Shown piece by piece: positions 1 to 9,468 of a stretch of 64,000 nt of DNA. The DNA is from Paracoccaceae bacterium (GTDB taxonomy: Bacteria > Pseudomonadota > Alphaproteobacteria > Rhodobacterales > Rhodobacteraceae): NCBI GenBank assembly GCA_007694945.1, contig REER01000041.1:1-64000 (forward strand), read 5' to 3'. Below the pieces are notes generated by a model. It searched no databases and was not told the origin of the DNA. It saw only the letters and a program-made list of their open reading frames with translations. Within the stretch, counting starts at the first letter, position 1. Each line of letters starts with the position of its first letter. The translations under genes were made by a program, and so were the position numbers.

Positions 1-68
1 CAACTTTAAGGGCGGATGCAGCCTTCATTTGCTCGCGATTGACCGTCCGCTCAGGGCTCAAAGCCCCC

Positions 69-491
69 TCACACCCCCCGCACCATATCCCGATGCGCGA
101 TCCCCGCGTCCAGGTATTCCGGCCCCTGCGCCACAAACCCCAGCCCCTCGTAAAACCCGATGGCATGGGTCTGTGAACCGAGCTTGGCCTGCGTCACTCC
201 GGGGCAGTCGCGCAGCACGTCAAGCGCAGCCATGATCAGCGCCGCCCCGATTCCCCGCCCGCGCAGCGCCGCCAGGACACAGACGCGCCCGATCTTGCCG
301 GTCTCGCCCGAAATCAGCAGCCGTGCACAGCCCACCGGCACCCCGTCAATCGAGGCCAGAAGATGCAGCGCCTCTGCGTCGCGCCCGTCAACTTCCTCGG
401 CCTCGGGAACCTGCTGCTCTTCGATGAAGACGACCCGGCGCAGGGCATGACAGGTGAGAATATCCTCGGTCAGCCCGATGCGCAGGCTCAT
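69..491 (-). CDS. GNAT family N-acetyltransferase
   Basis: A 140-residue GNAT acyltransferase that should transfer an acetyl group from acetyl-CoA to an unknown amine. The acetyl-CoA pyrophosphate loop is visible as RGRGIGAAL near residues 76-84, followed by the usual C-terminal GFYEGLGF strand-helix. The N-terminal part ([14 protein letters not shown]) resembles the ElaA-like branch. Its ATG overlaps the dapE stop in an ATGA arrangement, so the two genes are translationally coupled and this one is the last gene of a three-gene minus-strand operon. The substrate cannot be read from the sequence. Confidence 0.88.
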   Translation of the reverse strand: MSLRIGLTEDILTCHALRRVVFIEEQQVPEAEEVDGRDAEALHLLASIDGVPVGCARLLISGETGKIGRVCVLAALRGRGIGAALIMAALDVLRDCPGVTQAKLGSQTHAIGFYEGLGFVAQGPEYLDAGIAHRDMVRGV

Positions 492-1636
492 GCGAAATAC
501 TCCCGCAGCACCCGGCCATAGACGGCCTTGAGCGTGTGGATCTGGTCGATCTCGGCGAATTCATCGACCTGATGCATGGAAGTGCCGACCAGCCCGACTT
601 CGACCACAGGGCAGTGATCCTTGACGAAGCGTGCGTCCGAAGTGCCGCCAGAGGTCGAGAGCCGGGGCGTGATGCCGCATTCTGCCTCGACCGCACGGGA
701 CACCAGATCCGAGAGCGGCCCCGGAGGGGTCAGGAAACTCTCGCCCGAGATGTGTACAGCCACCTCCAGCGCGACACCGCTGTCCTCGGCCACCCGAGCG
801 GCCATGCGCTCCAGCCACTCGGTCAGGCCCGCACCTGTGTGCAGGTCATTGAAGCGGATGTTGAGCACGGCGCGCGCACTGGCGGGGACCACATTCGAGG
901 CCGGGTTGCCGACATCGACCGTTGTCAGCGCAAGGGTCGACGGGTCGAAATGGTCATTGCCCTGGTCCAGTTCATGGCTGGCCAGCCGGTCCAGGAGGTG
1001 CACCAGCGCGGGCAGCGGATTGAGCGCCTTGTGCGGATAGGCCGTGTGTCCCTGCTTGCCGCGCGCCGTGATCGTGGCGGTCAGCGACCCGCGCCGCCCG
1101 ATCTTGATCATCTCGCCCATCACTTCGGGGCAGGTGGGCTCGCCCACGATACAGGCCGACATCGCCTCGCCTTGCTCGCGCATCCAGTCGAGGATCGCGA
1201 TGGTGCCGTCGCGCCCCGGCCCCTCTTCATCCCCGGTGATGGCAATGATGACCGCGCCGTCAGGCGCGGCCTCGCGGGTGAAATCCACCGCCGCCGCGAC
1301 GAAGGCTGCTACGCCCGATTTCATGTCACAGGCGCCGCGCCCCCAGATGCGCCCGCCCTCGATGCCGGCGCCGAAAGGGGCATGGTTCCAGTCCTTCGGG
1401 TTCCCGAGCGGCACGACATCGGTATGGCCATTGAAGCCGATGCTGCGCGGATGCCCTTTCGGTCCCCAGCGCGCAAACAGGTTCGGCGTCTCGCCCCGAT
1501 CCACCCGCGTGCACTCGAACCCCGCACCCGAGAGCACTCGTCCGAGCAACTGCAAGGCCCCGCCCTCGATGGGCGTGACCGAGGGGCAGCGGATGAGGTC
1601 AGCGGTCAGCGCAACCGGACAGAGAGGCTCAGTCAT
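488..1636 (-). CDS. dapE: succinyl-diaminopimelate desuccinylase
   Basis: A zinc M20-family enzyme that hydrolyses N-succinyl-LL-diaminopimelate to LL-diaminopimelate and succinate in lysine and peptidoglycan precursor synthesis. Visible metal and catalytic residues are His71 and Asp73 in GHTDVVP, Asp104 in ACDMKSG, and Glu137-Glu138 in GDEEGPG. The 382-residue length fits the family (about 375). I chose the ATG at 1636 ([10 protein letters not shown]) because the open frame upstream adds a non-conserved arginine-rich extension. The start overlaps the end of the upstream small gene by 8 bases, indicating one operon. Confidence 0.96.
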   Translation of the reverse strand: MTEPLCPVALTADLIRCPSVTPIEGGALQLLGRVLSGAGFECTRVDRGETPNLFARWGPKGHPRSIGFNGHTDVVPLGNPKDWNHAPFGAGIEGGRIWGRGACDMKSGVAAFVAAAVDFTREAAPDGAVIIAITGDEEGPGRDGTIAILDWMREQGEAMSACIVGEPTCPEVMGEMIKIGRRGSLTATITARGKQGHTAYPHKALNPLPALVHLLDRLASHELDQGNDHFDPSTLALTTVDVGNPASNVVPASARAVLNIRFNDLHTGAGLTEWLERMAARVAEDSGVALEVAVHISGESFLTPPGPLSDLVSRAVEAECGITPRLSTSGGTSDARFVKDHCPVVEVGLVGTSMHQVDEFAEIDQIHTLKAVYGRVLREYFA

Positions 1637-1979
1637 CCTCGGCCTCATCGGTGAAATAGGTCTTCTGCGCCACGATGACGGCATTCTCTTCGGCCGCGCG
1701 CGCCATCAACTCGCGCTCTTCCTCGGGGATGTGATCCCCCGCCTTCAGCCGCTCCGCGAGCGTGCCGTAGCTGGTGACATCGAGGGGCCGCACCCCGGCG
1801 GTCTTGAGCACGGCGACAGTCTCGCGCACGGCCTCGGCCTCGTTGGCGCCACTGGCATAGATCAGCAGGGCGGCCCCGCTTGCACCCTCGGGCAGGTCGT
1901 CGTCCGGGCTGCGCCCGAGCTCGACCAGAAGCGTGAAAACCTCTGGAGAAGAGGCTGATTTCTCGGCTTTCTTCGGCAT
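1629..1979 (-). CDS. small conserved hypothetical protein upstream of dapE
   Basis: A 116-residue soluble, acidic protein that I cannot assign to a function. It begins [15 protein letters not shown] and ends in an acidic tail. The start at 1979 is supported by an AAGGA ribosome-binding site about 7 bases upstream. It has no signal peptide or membrane segment. Its stop overlaps the dapE start by 8 bases, so it is co-transcribed with and translationally coupled to dapE. A role in the same pathway is possible but not shown. Confidence 0.8.
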   Translation of the reverse strand: MPKKAEKSASSPEVFTLLVELGRSPDDDLPEGASGAALLIYASGANEAEAVRETVAVLKTAGVRPLDVTSYGTLAERLKAGDHIPEEERELMARAAEENAVIVAQKTYFTDEAEDD

Positions 1980-2005
1980 GCTGTCGTCCTTTCCCCTTCC
2001 CCCTG

Positions 2006-2701
2006 TCAGGAAAGCGCTTGCAGGGCAAGCCCCGCCATCCGCTTGCCCCATTCCGCATAAAGCGGCGCGCCGGGGTGGAACCCGTCCCGCGCCAGAAGTT
2101 CCGCGCGCGGCTGCATGTCAAAAGGCACATGCTGCGCGCCTTGCTCGGCACAGACCTCATGCAATGTTTCATCCAACAGGCTCGCCCTGCGCCCCAGATG
2201 ACTACGCCAGGGCTCGGGGAAGGCCGGAAACAACCCCAGCGGCGGCACGGCAGAGGCGAGGATCACCCCGGCACCATGGCACTCGCGCAACCTGCGCAGG
2301 AGCGCCGCTTGGGCAGCGGCAAAGCGTTCTGCGCGGGTTTCGCGCAGCACATCATTGACGCCCAGCGCCAGCACCGCCACGTCGCACGGCCCCGTATCGC
2401 GCAGGAAGGCCTGCGCCCGCGCCGTTGTGATTCCCGAGCGCGCGTGCAACTCCCAAGCCACGCGGCGATGCCGGGCCAGATGGGCCAGCATCTGGCCGAC
2501 GAGCGCCGCATCCTGATGCGCCACCCCGACCCCTGCCGCCGAGGAATCGCCCAGCACCAGCAGACGTAGCGGCGCGCCCTGCCCTGTCGCGCCCGCACGC
2601 GGACCGGCCGCCTCGGGCAAGCGCTCGGTGCGGGCAATGGTCAGCGCGGCCTGCGCCAGATAGACCGGCGCGCGCCACAGGGATGAGTCCATCATGGTCA
2701 T
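2006..2701 (-). CDS. SGNH/GDSL-type hydrolase
   Basis: A 231-residue SGNH/GDSL esterase-like hydrolase. Block I is LGDSSAAG with the nucleophile Ser53, block III is GVND with Asn116, and block V is DGFHP with Asp206 and His209. The whole catalytic set is therefore present. The start is ambiguous between ATGs at 2701, 2695 and 2692, and I give the longest of these. There is no clear signal peptide, although a hydrophobic stretch lies at residues 10-23. It is divergent from lpxD, 110 bases away. The physiological ester substrate is unknown. Confidence 0.9.
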   Translation of the reverse strand: MTMMDSSLWRAPVYLAQAALTIARTERLPEAAGPRAGATGQGAPLRLLVLGDSSAAGVGVAHQDAALVGQMLAHLARHRRVAWELHARSGITTARAQAFLRDTGPCDVAVLALGVNDVLRETRAERFAAAQAALLRRLRECHGAGVILASAVPPLGLFPAFPEPWRSHLGRRASLLDETLHEVCAEQGAQHVPFDMQPRAELLARDGFHPGAPLYAEWGKRMAGLALQALS

Positions 2702-2811
2702 AACGGAACAATGCCCTGTCCTCTGCCCCCTGTCATCTGCCTGCAAAGAGCAGGGCTGGCCCCATCGGCAAGCTTTCGCTACATCTGGGCCAGCAAAACG
2801 GAGCAGGCGAG

Positions 2812-3909
2812 ATGGCGCATAGCATTGCGGAACTGGCAGAGAGCCTCGGGTTGGGATGGGCAGGAGATGGCACACTGCCCATAACCCATGCGGCCGAGCC
2901 CGCAGAGGCCGGGCCCGAGGCGCTGGCCATGGCGATGGACCCGAAATATGCCGCGCGCCTCGCCGAAGGTGCGGCGCGAGCCGCCGTGCTCTGGGCCGGG
3001 GCCGACTGGCAGGCGATGGGCCTCAAGGCCGCGATCTTCGCCCCCCGTCCCCGCTGGGCCATGGCGGGTATCTGCGAAGCGCTCGATCCGGGCCATGATT
3101 TCGGCGAAGGCATCCACCCGCAAGCCTTCATCCACCCCAGCGCCGAGATCGGCGCGGGCGCGCGCATCGGTCCCTTTACAAGTATCGGGGCGCGGACACT
3201 GATCGGGCCGAACGCACGGATTGCGCCGAATGTGACGGTGGGCGAGGATGTCGGGATCGGCGCCGATGTGATCCTGCATGCCGGCGCGCGCGTAAGCGCA
3301 CGCTGCCGGATTGGTGATCGCTATATCGGCCAGCCCAATTCGGTCGTGGGTGGCTGTGGTTTCAGTTTCGTGACACCCGAGCCCTCGGGGGCCGAGGATG
3401 TCCGCGCCACCCTCTCGGGCGAGCGCCAGTTCCGGGCGCAGAAATGGCACCGTATCCAGTCGCTGGGCGCTGTGCGCATCGGCGATGATGTCGAGCTTGG
3501 GGCGAATAGCTCCATCGACCGCGGCACGATCCGCGACACGGTGATCGGCTCGGGCACGAAGATCGATTCGGTCTGCCAGATCGGGCATAATGTGCAGATG
3601 GGCGAGGATTGCATGATGTGCGGAATGGCCGGGGTCGCAGGCTCGGCCCGGATCGGCAACCGCGTGCTGCTCGCGGGCAAGGTTGCGGTCAATGACAATA
3701 TCTTCGTGGGCGATGATGTGCTCGTCGGCGGCGCGAGCCGGGTCTATACCAATGTGCCGGCCGGGCGCGCGATCCTTGGTGATCCGGCGACCAAGCTGGA
3801 AACGCAGCTTGAAATCCGCAAGGTGCTGCGCCGCCTGCCGCGACTGGCCGCGCAGGTCGCACGCCTGCAGGAGGCCGTCTTTCCCGCAAAACCGGGCAAG
3901 AGCGAATGA
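2812..3909 (+). CDS. lpxD: UDP-3-O-acylglucosamine N-acyltransferase
   Basis: The third step of lipid A synthesis: it adds an acyl chain from acyl-ACP to the 2-amino group of UDP-3-O-acylglucosamine. The 365-residue protein has an N-terminal uridine-binding domain (about 1-100), a left-handed beta helix of hexapeptide repeats from residue 108, and a C-terminal helix. The catalytic histidine lies in QIGHNV (His259). The gene is not in a bamA-lpxD-fabZ-lpxA cluster here but stands alone ahead of the flavin reductase gene. A GGAG motif precedes the ATG. Confidence 0.95.
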   Translation: MAHSIAELAESLGLGWAGDGTLPITHAAEPAEAGPEALAMAMDPKYAARLAEGAARAAVLWAGADWQAMGLKAAIFAPRPRWAMAGICEALDPGHDFGEGIHPQAFIHPSAEIGAGARIGPFTSIGARTLIGPNARIAPNVTVGEDVGIGADVILHAGARVSARCRIGDRYIGQPNSVVGGCGFSFVTPEPSGAEDVRATLSGERQFRAQKWHRIQSLGAVRIGDDVELGANSSIDRGTIRDTVIGSGTKIDSVCQIGHNVQMGEDCMMCGMAGVAGSARIGNRVLLAGKVAVNDNIFVGDDVLVGGASRVYTNVPAGRAILGDPATKLETQLEIRKVLRRLPRLAAQVARLQEAVFPAKPGKSE

Positions 3910-3973
3910 GGCTTGCCACGCTGCCGGGTCAGCTTATCTGGCCGCAGAACAGGTGGCGAAAAGGATGATGGAG

Positions 3974-4486
3974 ATGGACGGATCCCCGATGAGCGAACAG
4001 GTCTTCACCCCGGATGCCGCGCATCAGCGCAGCTTCCGTGATGCGCTCGGCCGCTTCGCCACTGGTGTGACCGTGATCACGACGCTCTGCGAGAAGGGCC
4101 CGCTCGGGATCACGGCCAACAGCTTTGCCGCGCTCTCGCTCGACCCGCCGCTGGTGATGTGGGCTCCGGGGCGATTCTCGCGCCGCTTTGCGGCGTTTGA
4201 ACAGGCCGCGCATTTCGCGATCCATGTGCTGGGCGAGGATCAGCTCTGGCTGGCCGAGCATTTCTCCGGCGACGGGCTGGATTTCGCGCTCGACGGCGTG
4301 ACCGAGGGCGCAGGTGGCACACCGCTGCTGCCCGGCTGCCTAGCCCGGTTCGAGTGCAGCAGCCATGCGGTCCATCCCGGTGGCGATCATGCCATTGTCG
4401 TGGGCGAGGTACTGCGCGTGCATATGCGCGAGGGGGCGGGGTTGAGCTTCTTTCAGGGGCAATACGGGCGTATCGATGCCGAGTGA
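3974..4486 (+). CDS. flavin reductase family protein
   Basis: A 170-residue FMN-binding split-barrel protein of the flavin reductase type (NAD(P)H:FMN reductase or the reductase partner of a two-component monooxygenase). Characteristic segments are FRDALGRFATGVTVITT, GITANSFAALSLDPPLVM and a C-terminal GHD-like HPGGDHAIVVGEV. I chose the ATG at 3974 because AAGGA at 3961-3965 sits 8 bases upstream. ATGs at 3965 and 3989 are alternatives. It overlaps the following bciA by 11 bases, so the two are probably co-translated. Whether it supplies reduced flavin to any specific enzyme is not visible. Confidence 0.88.
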   Translation: MDGSPMSEQVFTPDAAHQRSFRDALGRFATGVTVITTLCEKGPLGITANSFAALSLDPPLVMWAPGRFSRRFAAFEQAAHFAIHVLGEDQLWLAEHFSGDGLDFALDGVTEGAGGTPLLPGCLARFECSSHAVHPGGDHAIVVGEVLRVHMREGAGLSFFQGQYGRIDAE

Positions 4487-5447
4487 GCGCGGCCATGTGC
4501 TGCTGGCAGGCGCCACTGGCACCATCGGACGCGCGACCTGCACCGAACTGCTGCGACAGGGCCATGCGGTAACCTGTCTGCTCAGGGCGCCCGCGCCAGC
4601 GGGCGCCCTGCCCGAGGGCGCGCAGCCGCTGATCGCTGAGCTGAAAGACCCCGAAACCCTTGCTGCGACGCTCCGCACCCTCCCGCCCATAAGCGCCGTC
4701 ATCTCCTGCATGGCCTCACGCACGGGCAGCCCACGCGATGCCTGGGCAGTGGATCATGATGCCCAGCTTGCCTTGCTGCGCGCGGCCGAGGCTGCGGGCG
4801 CCGGTCAATTCATCCTGCTCTCGGCCATCTGCGTGCAGAAACCCCTGCTGGAGTTTCAGCGTGCGAAACTGGCCTTCGAGACCGCCCTGCAGGAGTCCAC
4901 GCTTGCTTGGTCCATCATCCGCCCGACTGCCTTTTTCAAATCCCTCTCGGGGCAGGTCGCACGCGTGCAGGCGGGCAAGCCCTTCCTGCTCTTCGGCGAT
5001 GGCACACTCACCGCCTGCAAACCGATCAGCGACGGCGATCTCGCGCGCTATCTCATCGGCTGCATCGGCGCGCCCGACCGGACCGGGCGCATCCTGCCCA
5101 TCGGTGGACCGGGTCCTGCGCTGACCCCGCGCGCCCAGGGCGAGATGATCTTCGATCTGACAGGCCGCCCCGCGCAGTTCCGCAAGGTGCCTGTGGCGCT
5201 GATGGATGCGATCATAGCGGGCACGGGTCTTCTGGGTCGCGTCAGCGCGCGCATGGCCGACAAGGCCGAATTCGCACGCATCGGACGGTATTACGCCACC
5301 GAGTCGATGCTGGTCTGGGACGCAGCGTCAGGGCGCTACGATGCCGAGGCGACACCCGAGTTCGGCGAAGAAAGTCTGCGCGACCATTACGCTGCCATGT
5401 TGCGCGGTGAGGTCAGCGCAGGTCTCGGGGATCATTCCGTTTTCTGA
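4476..5447 (+). CDS. bciA: 3,8-divinyl (proto)chlorophyllide a 8-vinyl reductase, BciA type
   Basis: An NADPH-dependent atypical short-chain dehydrogenase of 323 residues that reduces the C8 vinyl group of (proto)chlorophyllide in bacteriochlorophyll a synthesis. The Rossmann loop is GATGTIG at residues 12-18. The BciA-like parts are KLAFETALQ with WSIIRPTAFFKSLSGQ in the middle, and the C-terminal ARIGRYYATESMLVWD plus the ATPEFGEESLRDHY segment. The gene lies outside any photosynthesis cluster, next to lpxD and a flavin reductase. The assignment is by recognition of these family segments; a generic NmrA-like reductase is the alternative. Confidence 0.85.
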   Translation: MPSERGHVLLAGATGTIGRATCTELLRQGHAVTCLLRAPAPAGALPEGAQPLIAELKDPETLAATLRTLPPISAVISCMASRTGSPRDAWAVDHDAQLALLRAAEAAGAGQFILLSAICVQKPLLEFQRAKLAFETALQESTLAWSIIRPTAFFKSLSGQVARVQAGKPFLLFGDGTLTACKPISDGDLARYLIGCIGAPDRTGRILPIGGPGPALTPRAQGEMIFDLTGRPAQFRKVPVALMDAIIAGTGLLGRVSARMADKAEFARIGRYYATESMLVWDAASGRYDAEATPEFGEESLRDHYAAMLRGEVSAGLGDHSVF

Positions 5448-5451
5448 AGGA

Positions 5452-5476
5452 GCGCGGGGGACTCCGCCCCCCGCGC
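5452..5476 (+). terminator. GC hairpin after bciA
   Basis: A perfect 9-bp stem (GCGCGGGGG with CCCCCGCGC) and a 7-base loop start 5 bases after the bciA stop. There is no run of T after it, so it may act as a transcript-stabilising end or a weak terminator. Confidence 0.45.
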
Positions 5477-5681
5477 ATGACACTCTTTCAAAGCAGGGAG
5501 GCGCCGCTGCGCGGCGGCGGGCATGCTGTTGGCAAAAAGAGCAGCAGGCATCACTGCGCGAAACTCATCAGATGTCTCGCGCGCAGCGAGCAGCAAAGAC
5601 ACCATTATCCAGCACGGCCACGGACCCAACCCTCTCGCAGCGTCAGACGCGCGCCGCAGGGGCGCGCCCCCGGACCCGCCC

Positions 5682-6257
5682 TCATTTCGGCCAGCTGACC
5701 GCACCCCCTGCCACGATCACATCGAGCTTCGCATCAGTGGGCTCGATGGGCACTTCCTCCACCTCCTGCGCCGCATAGGCAAAGCCGATCGCCAACACCT
5801 TGCCCCGCGCGCGCAGCCCGGCCAATGTGCGGTCATAGAAACCGCCCCCATAGCCCAGCCTGTACCCGCGCCGGTCGAAGGCCAGAAGCGGCACCACCAG
5901 GATTTCGGGCACCATCTCTTCGACCGTCTCCGGCACCAGCGCCTTGAAACGCCCCTCGACCATCGGCATCTCGGGGGTCCAGCGATGGAACACCAGTGGC
6001 TGCGCGTGGCCGGGCACGATCGGCACGCAGACCGGGCCCGCATGCGCGCGCATCACGCCAAGCGGGTCGATCTCGGAACGCATGGGCATATAGCCTGACA
6101 GCACCGCCATGCGCCCCTTGAGATGCGCTGCGATCACCCCCAGCGCCGCTTCGGTCGCGGCGCGGGTCTCGGCCTGCGCTGCGGGCGCCGCATGGGCCTC
6201 GGCGCGTTGCGCCATTGCGCGTGCGCGCAACTCCGGCTTGTCTGTGGCCTGGTCCAT
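5682..6257 (-). CDS. ygfA: 5-formyltetrahydrofolate cyclo-ligase
   Basis: Converts 5-formyltetrahydrofolate to 5,10-methenyltetrahydrofolate using ATP, keeping one-carbon pools balanced. The 191-residue protein shows the N-terminal LRARAMAQR helix, the substrate loop SEIDPLGVM, and the family signature RGYRLGYGGGFYDRTL in the second half. GGGGAGG lies 7 bases upstream of the ATG. It is the last gene of a yicC-gmk-ygfA run. In other proteobacteria 6S RNA is often encoded next to this gene, but only 34 bases separate it from gmk here. Confidence 0.94.
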   Translation of the reverse strand: MDQATDKPELRARAMAQRAEAHAAPAAQAETRAATEAALGVIAAHLKGRMAVLSGYMPMRSEIDPLGVMRAHAGPVCVPIVPGHAQPLVFHRWTPEMPMVEGRFKALVPETVEEMVPEILVVPLLAFDRRGYRLGYGGGFYDRTLAGLRARGKVLAIGFAYAAQEVEEVPIEPTDAKLDVIVAGGAVSWPK

Positions 6258-6291
6258 GTCACAGCCTCCCCTGCCCGCCTTGGACCGGCGC

Positions 6292-6936
6292 TTAAACCGT
6301 CCCGCGCGCCTCGAACTCGCGATTGAGCCCGCGCACGAACTCGTTCAGCCCGGGCTGGCGCGCGCGGCGGAGCCGCTCGGCGGCGATGATGCCCTGCAGC
6401 GCCTCGGCGGTCGCCTCCAGATCATCATTGACCAGCACATAATCATATTCTGCCCAGTGGCTGATCTCATCGCGCGACTTGCGCATCCGCCCGGCAATCA
6501 CTTCGTCACTGTCCTGCGCGCGACCGCGCAAGCGCGATTCCAGCTCGTTGATCGAGGGCGGCAGCACGAAGATCGAGACCACATCTTGCCCCAGTGTCGA
6601 ATTGCGTACCTGTTGGCCGCCCTGCCAGTCGATATCGAAGAGCGTGTCACGCCCTTCGTCCATCGCGGCGACGACCGGCCCTTTCGGCGAGCCGTAGAAA
6701 TTGCCGAAGACCTCAGCATGCTCCAGCATCTCGCCCGCGGCAATCATGGCCTCGAACTCGTGCCGCGAGCGGAAATAATACTCGCGCCCCTCTTGTTCAC
6801 CCGGACGCGGGGCGCGCGTGGTGGCCGAGACCGAGAAGCGGATCTCGGGGTCCCAGGTCATCAGCCGCTTGGCAAGGGTAGATTTGCCTGCCCCGGAGGG
6901 CGAGGAGAGGATGATCAGCAATCCGCGCCGGGACAT
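6292..6936 (-). CDS. gmk: guanylate kinase
   Basis: Phosphorylates GMP to GDP with ATP in nucleotide synthesis. The 214-residue protein has the P-loop [10 protein letters not shown] at residues 11-20, the GMP-binding part ([31 protein letters not shown]) and the [10 protein letters not shown] segment. The length matches bacterial Gmk. It starts 4 bases after the yicC stop, as in many proteobacteria, so the two are one operon. Confidence 0.97.
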   Translation of the reverse strand: MSRRGLLIILSSPSGAGKSTLAKRLMTWDPEIRFSVSATTRAPRPGEQEGREYYFRSRHEFEAMIAAGEMLEHAEVFGNFYGSPKGPVVAAMDEGRDTLFDIDWQGGQQVRNSTLGQDVVSIFVLPPSINELESRLRGRAQDSDEVIAGRMRKSRDEISHWAEYDYVLVNDDLEATAEALQGIIAAERLRRARQPGLNEFVRGLNREFEARGTV

Positions 6937-6940
6937 TGGC

Positions 6941-7843
6941 TCACTCCACGTTCTGGACTTGCTCGCGCATCTGGTCGATCACGGTCTTGAGGTCAAGCCC
7001 GATGCGCGTCATCTCCAGATGCTGCGCCTTCGAGCAGAGCGTATTGGCCTCGCGATTGAATTCCTGCGTCAGGAAATCGAGCTTGCGCCCGACCGGCCCG
7101 CTGGCCTGCAGCAAGGCGCGACCGGCAGCGCAATGCGCCTCCAGCCGGTCGAGCTCTTCTGCAAGATCGGTCTTGACCGCCAGCAGCGCGAGTTCCTGCG
7201 CGACACGCTGCGGGTCCGCATCGGTGCTCTCCATGACCGCGGCGAGCGCCTTGCGAAATTGCGCCTGCATCTCGGCGCCGCGCTGCGCAAGCAGCGCACG
7301 CGCCTGCGCGATGAGTGTTCCGATCTGATCGAGCTGCGCGCCGATCACACGCGCAAGCACCGCGCCCTCCTGCTGGCGCATCTGCAGGAAATCCTCAATC
7401 AGCGGCTCGGCCTCACCAAGGAGAATCACCTGCAGTTCCTCGTTCGGTATTGCGCCCAGATCGGGTCCGGTGGGCAGCACACCGCGCCAGGACAACAAGT
7501 CGAGCGCGCTCGGGGCCTGCAGCGGGACTTTGGCCTGCTGCGCCTCCTCACCGACCTCCTCAAGCATCGCCAACAAACCGCGCAGCGCCTCGATATCGAT
7601 CTGCGCGGCCGCGGCCGCCTGTGTCGGGCGGAGCCGCAGGGACAAGCTGATATTGCCGCGCGAAAGCCGCGCAGAGAGCATGTCGCGCAAAGGTTTTTCA
7701 AGAAATCCAGAACCTTCGGGCAAACGGAGCCGCAAGTCCAGCCCACGGCCATTGACTGCGCGCAGCTCCCATTCCCATTCCAGACCCGCACTGTCGCGCC
7801 GCACCGCGCCGACCCTGCTCGCATATCCTGTCATCGAGTGCAT
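6941..7843 (-). CDS. yicC: YicC family endoribonuclease-like protein
   Basis: A 300-residue YicC protein. The family starts with the S-M-T-G-Y-A motif seen here at residues 3-8 and ends with the characteristic [10 protein letters not shown] and [12 protein letters not shown] segments. YicC proteins in E. coli have been linked to RNA cleavage and small RNA turnover; the role in this organism is inferred only from the family. It is the first gene of the yicC-gmk-ygfA run and is divergent from a PAS-domain gene across a 194-base AT-rich gap. Confidence 0.94.
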   Translation of the reverse strand: MHSMTGYASRVGAVRRDSAGLEWEWELRAVNGRGLDLRLRLPEGSGFLEKPLRDMLSARLSRGNISLSLRLRPTQAAAAAQIDIEALRGLLAMLEEVGEEAQQAKVPLQAPSALDLLSWRGVLPTGPDLGAIPNEELQVILLGEAEPLIEDFLQMRQQEGAVLARVIGAQLDQIGTLIAQARALLAQRGAEMQAQFRKALAAVMESTDADPQRVAQELALLAVKTDLAEELDRLEAHCAAGRALLQASGPVGRKLDFLTQEFNREANTLCSKAQHLEMTRIGLDLKTVIDQMREQVQNVE

Positions 7844-8037
7844 GATGGTCCTCTCTGCAATCTCCGGGAGGTTGTTAACGAATTAACCACTTGTACAAAT
7901 TCCACCAGAATTCTCACACAAATTGATCTATTAGTGAGTTGTTAAGCGAGCTTGCGTCACAATTAAACAAGGTCGACGCAGCGTTTAACGGGGGGTCGGA
8001 TGCCTCGCATCGCGCGAGAAGGATGAAAGGGGAAAGC
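7844..8037. promoter_or_regulatory. AT-rich divergent promoter region with TTAA repeats
   Basis: A 194-base gap between yicC and the PAS gene that is much richer in A and T than its surroundings. It contains GTTAACGAATTAACC, GTTGTTAAGC, CAATTAAAC and GTTTAACG, all around TTAA. CtrA sites in alphaproteobacteria are built from TTAA half-sites, but the exact TTAA-N7-TTAA spacing is not present, since the first pair is separated by 4 bases. Promoters for both flanking genes must lie here. Confidence 0.4.
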
Positions 8038-8628
8038 ATGGTCGATCATATGCCCAAACACGCCTCGGACTGCAATGGCGAGACGGGGGCGACCTCGATC
8101 ATCGCCCGCGTCGGTGCCTATTGGTCCAGCCTGCGCCGCGATGGCAGATTGCCTGCCCGGGCCGATATCGATCCCAAGGCTCTGGGCGACGCGCTGCCGC
8201 ATGTCTTTCTGGCCGAGATCGTCACCCAGCGTGTAGCACGTCTGCGCATCTGCGGGCACAAGGTCGAGAACCTGATGGGTATGGATATGCGGGGCATGTC
8301 GCTGAGCGTGCTATTCACAGGTGCTGCACGCGACGAAGTACGGGACGCACTCGCACAGATCGCGCACGGGGCGCGGGTCACGCTCGCGCTGGAGACTGAG
8401 CGGGACTTCGGTCTGCCCCAGGTCACCGCACGACTTGCACTTCTGCCACTTGCCGACCTAGGCGGGCGCTGCAATCGGGTGTTGGGGGTGCTGGTGACCG
8501 AGGGCGAGACCGGGCGCGGCCCGCGTCGTTTCGCGCTGGCCCGGATGCTCAGCGAACTTAACGACGCGGCACCGGCACAGGTCGAACCGCCTGTATTGCG
8601 CGTCATCGAGGGCGGGCGGCGGTTCTGA
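8038..8628 (+). CDS. PAS domain-containing protein (PAS_5 type)
   Basis: A 196-residue single-domain protein of the alphaproteobacterial PAS_5 type, with the SLRRDGRLPARADIDPKAL and HVFLAEI segments near the N-terminus and GHKVENLMGMDMRGMSL further on. There is no kinase, HTH or GGDEF output domain, so it may be a stand-alone sensor or adaptor. I set the start at 8038 because AAAGGGG lies about 5 bases upstream, whereas the in-frame ATG at 8023 directly abuts its purine run. It precedes hisA by 74 bases on the same strand. Confidence 0.85.
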   Translation: MVDHMPKHASDCNGETGATSIIARVGAYWSSLRRDGRLPARADIDPKALGDALPHVFLAEIVTQRVARLRICGHKVENLMGMDMRGMSLSVLFTGAARDEVRDALAQIAHGARVTLALETERDFGLPQVTARLALLPLADLGGRCNRVLGVLVTEGETGRGPRRFALARMLSELNDAAPAQVEPPVLRVIEGGRRF

Positions 8629-8702
8629 GCTGCGACAGGGCTTTCCCTGCGCCCGGCCACAGGTTAGAAAGCGCATGAATTCCAGCGGCAGAGAGCGCGC
8701 TC

Positions 8703-9425
8703 ATGATCCTTTACCCAGCGATTGACCTCAAGGACGGACAATGCGTGCGCCTCTACAAGGGCGCGATGGATCAGGCGACCGTGTTCAGCGATGCCCCCGC
8801 CGAACAGGCGGGCGCCTTTGCCGAACAGGGCGCAGAATGGCTGCATCTGGTCGACCTGAACGGCGCCTTCGCCGGCGCGCCGGTGAATGCCGCCGCAGTC
8901 GAGGCGATTCTGGCAGCGGTCAACATTCCCTGCCAGTTGGGCGGCGGCATTCGCGATATGGAGACCATCGCAGGTTGGCTCGACAAGGGCCTGCGCCGGG
9001 TGATCCTCGGGACCGTGGCAGTGGAAGAGCCTGATTTGGTGCGGCTGGCGGCGCGCGAGTTTCCGGGGCAGATCGCGGTCGGGATCGATGCCCGCGAAGG
9101 CCGCGTCGCAACGCGCGGCTGGGCCGAGGTGACCGAGGTCGAGGTGACCGAACTGGCGCAGCAGTTCGAAGATGCCGGAGTGACGGCGATCATCTACACC
9201 GATATCAACCGCGATGGCGCCATGCAGGGGCCGAATGTTGCGGCCACAGCAGCGCTCGCCCGTTCCGTGAGCCTTCCGGTCATCGCGTCGGGCGGCGTGT
9301 CGCGTCTGGAAGACCTGATCGCGCTGCGCGACTGCGGCGCGGCGCTGGACGGGGCCATCTCGGGCCGCGCGCTCTATGACGGCAAGCTCGATCTGGCCGA
9401 GGCGCTGGCAGCGCTGCGCGGTTGA
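8703..9425 (+). CDS. hisA: phosphoribosylformimino-5-aminoimidazole carboxamide ribotide isomerase
   Basis: Amadori isomerase that converts ProFAR to PRFAR in histidine synthesis. The 240-residue (beta-alpha)8 barrel has the catalytic Asp8 (PAIDLKDG) and Asp129 (VGIDAREG) plus the phosphate-binding GGGIR and ASGGVS loops. In this window hisA stands alone: no hisH, hisF or hisE follows, and the next gene is on the opposite strand. Many related genomes keep hisA with other his genes, so this looks like a separated copy. Confidence 0.96.
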   Translation: MILYPAIDLKDGQCVRLYKGAMDQATVFSDAPAEQAGAFAEQGAEWLHLVDLNGAFAGAPVNAAAVEAILAAVNIPCQLGGGIRDMETIAGWLDKGLRRVILGTVAVEEPDLVRLAAREFPGQIAVGIDAREGRVATRGWAEVTEVEVTELAQQFEDAGVTAIIYTDINRDGAMQGPNVAATAALARSVSLPVIASGGVSRLEDLIALRDCGAALDGAISGRALYDGKLDLAEALAALRG

Positions 9426-9468
9426 GAAAGATTGAGGGGGCGGCAGGCTTCCTCTGCGGCTCGGCACG

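Noticed and set aside
1-68. A gene end or mobile repeat at the left edge
   Set aside because: The 68 bases are too short to assign. The sequence recalls dispersed intergenic sequences in Rhodobacterales, but I cannot verify this.
1637-1684. A longer dapE start at 1684
   Set aside because: It adds an arginine-rich stretch inside the preceding gene with no ribosome-binding site, whereas 1636 gives the conserved DapE start.
5448-5681. Short frames or a 6S RNA gene next to ygfA
   Set aside because: 6S RNA is often beside this gene, but I could not find its closing stem and central bubble here, and the upstream gap to gmk is only 34 bases. The short frames in the gap lack ribosome-binding sites.
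7874-7888. A LexA box in the yicC upstream region
   Set aside because: The alphaproteobacterial SOS box needs two GTTC repeats 7 bases apart; the sequence has TTAA repeats instead.
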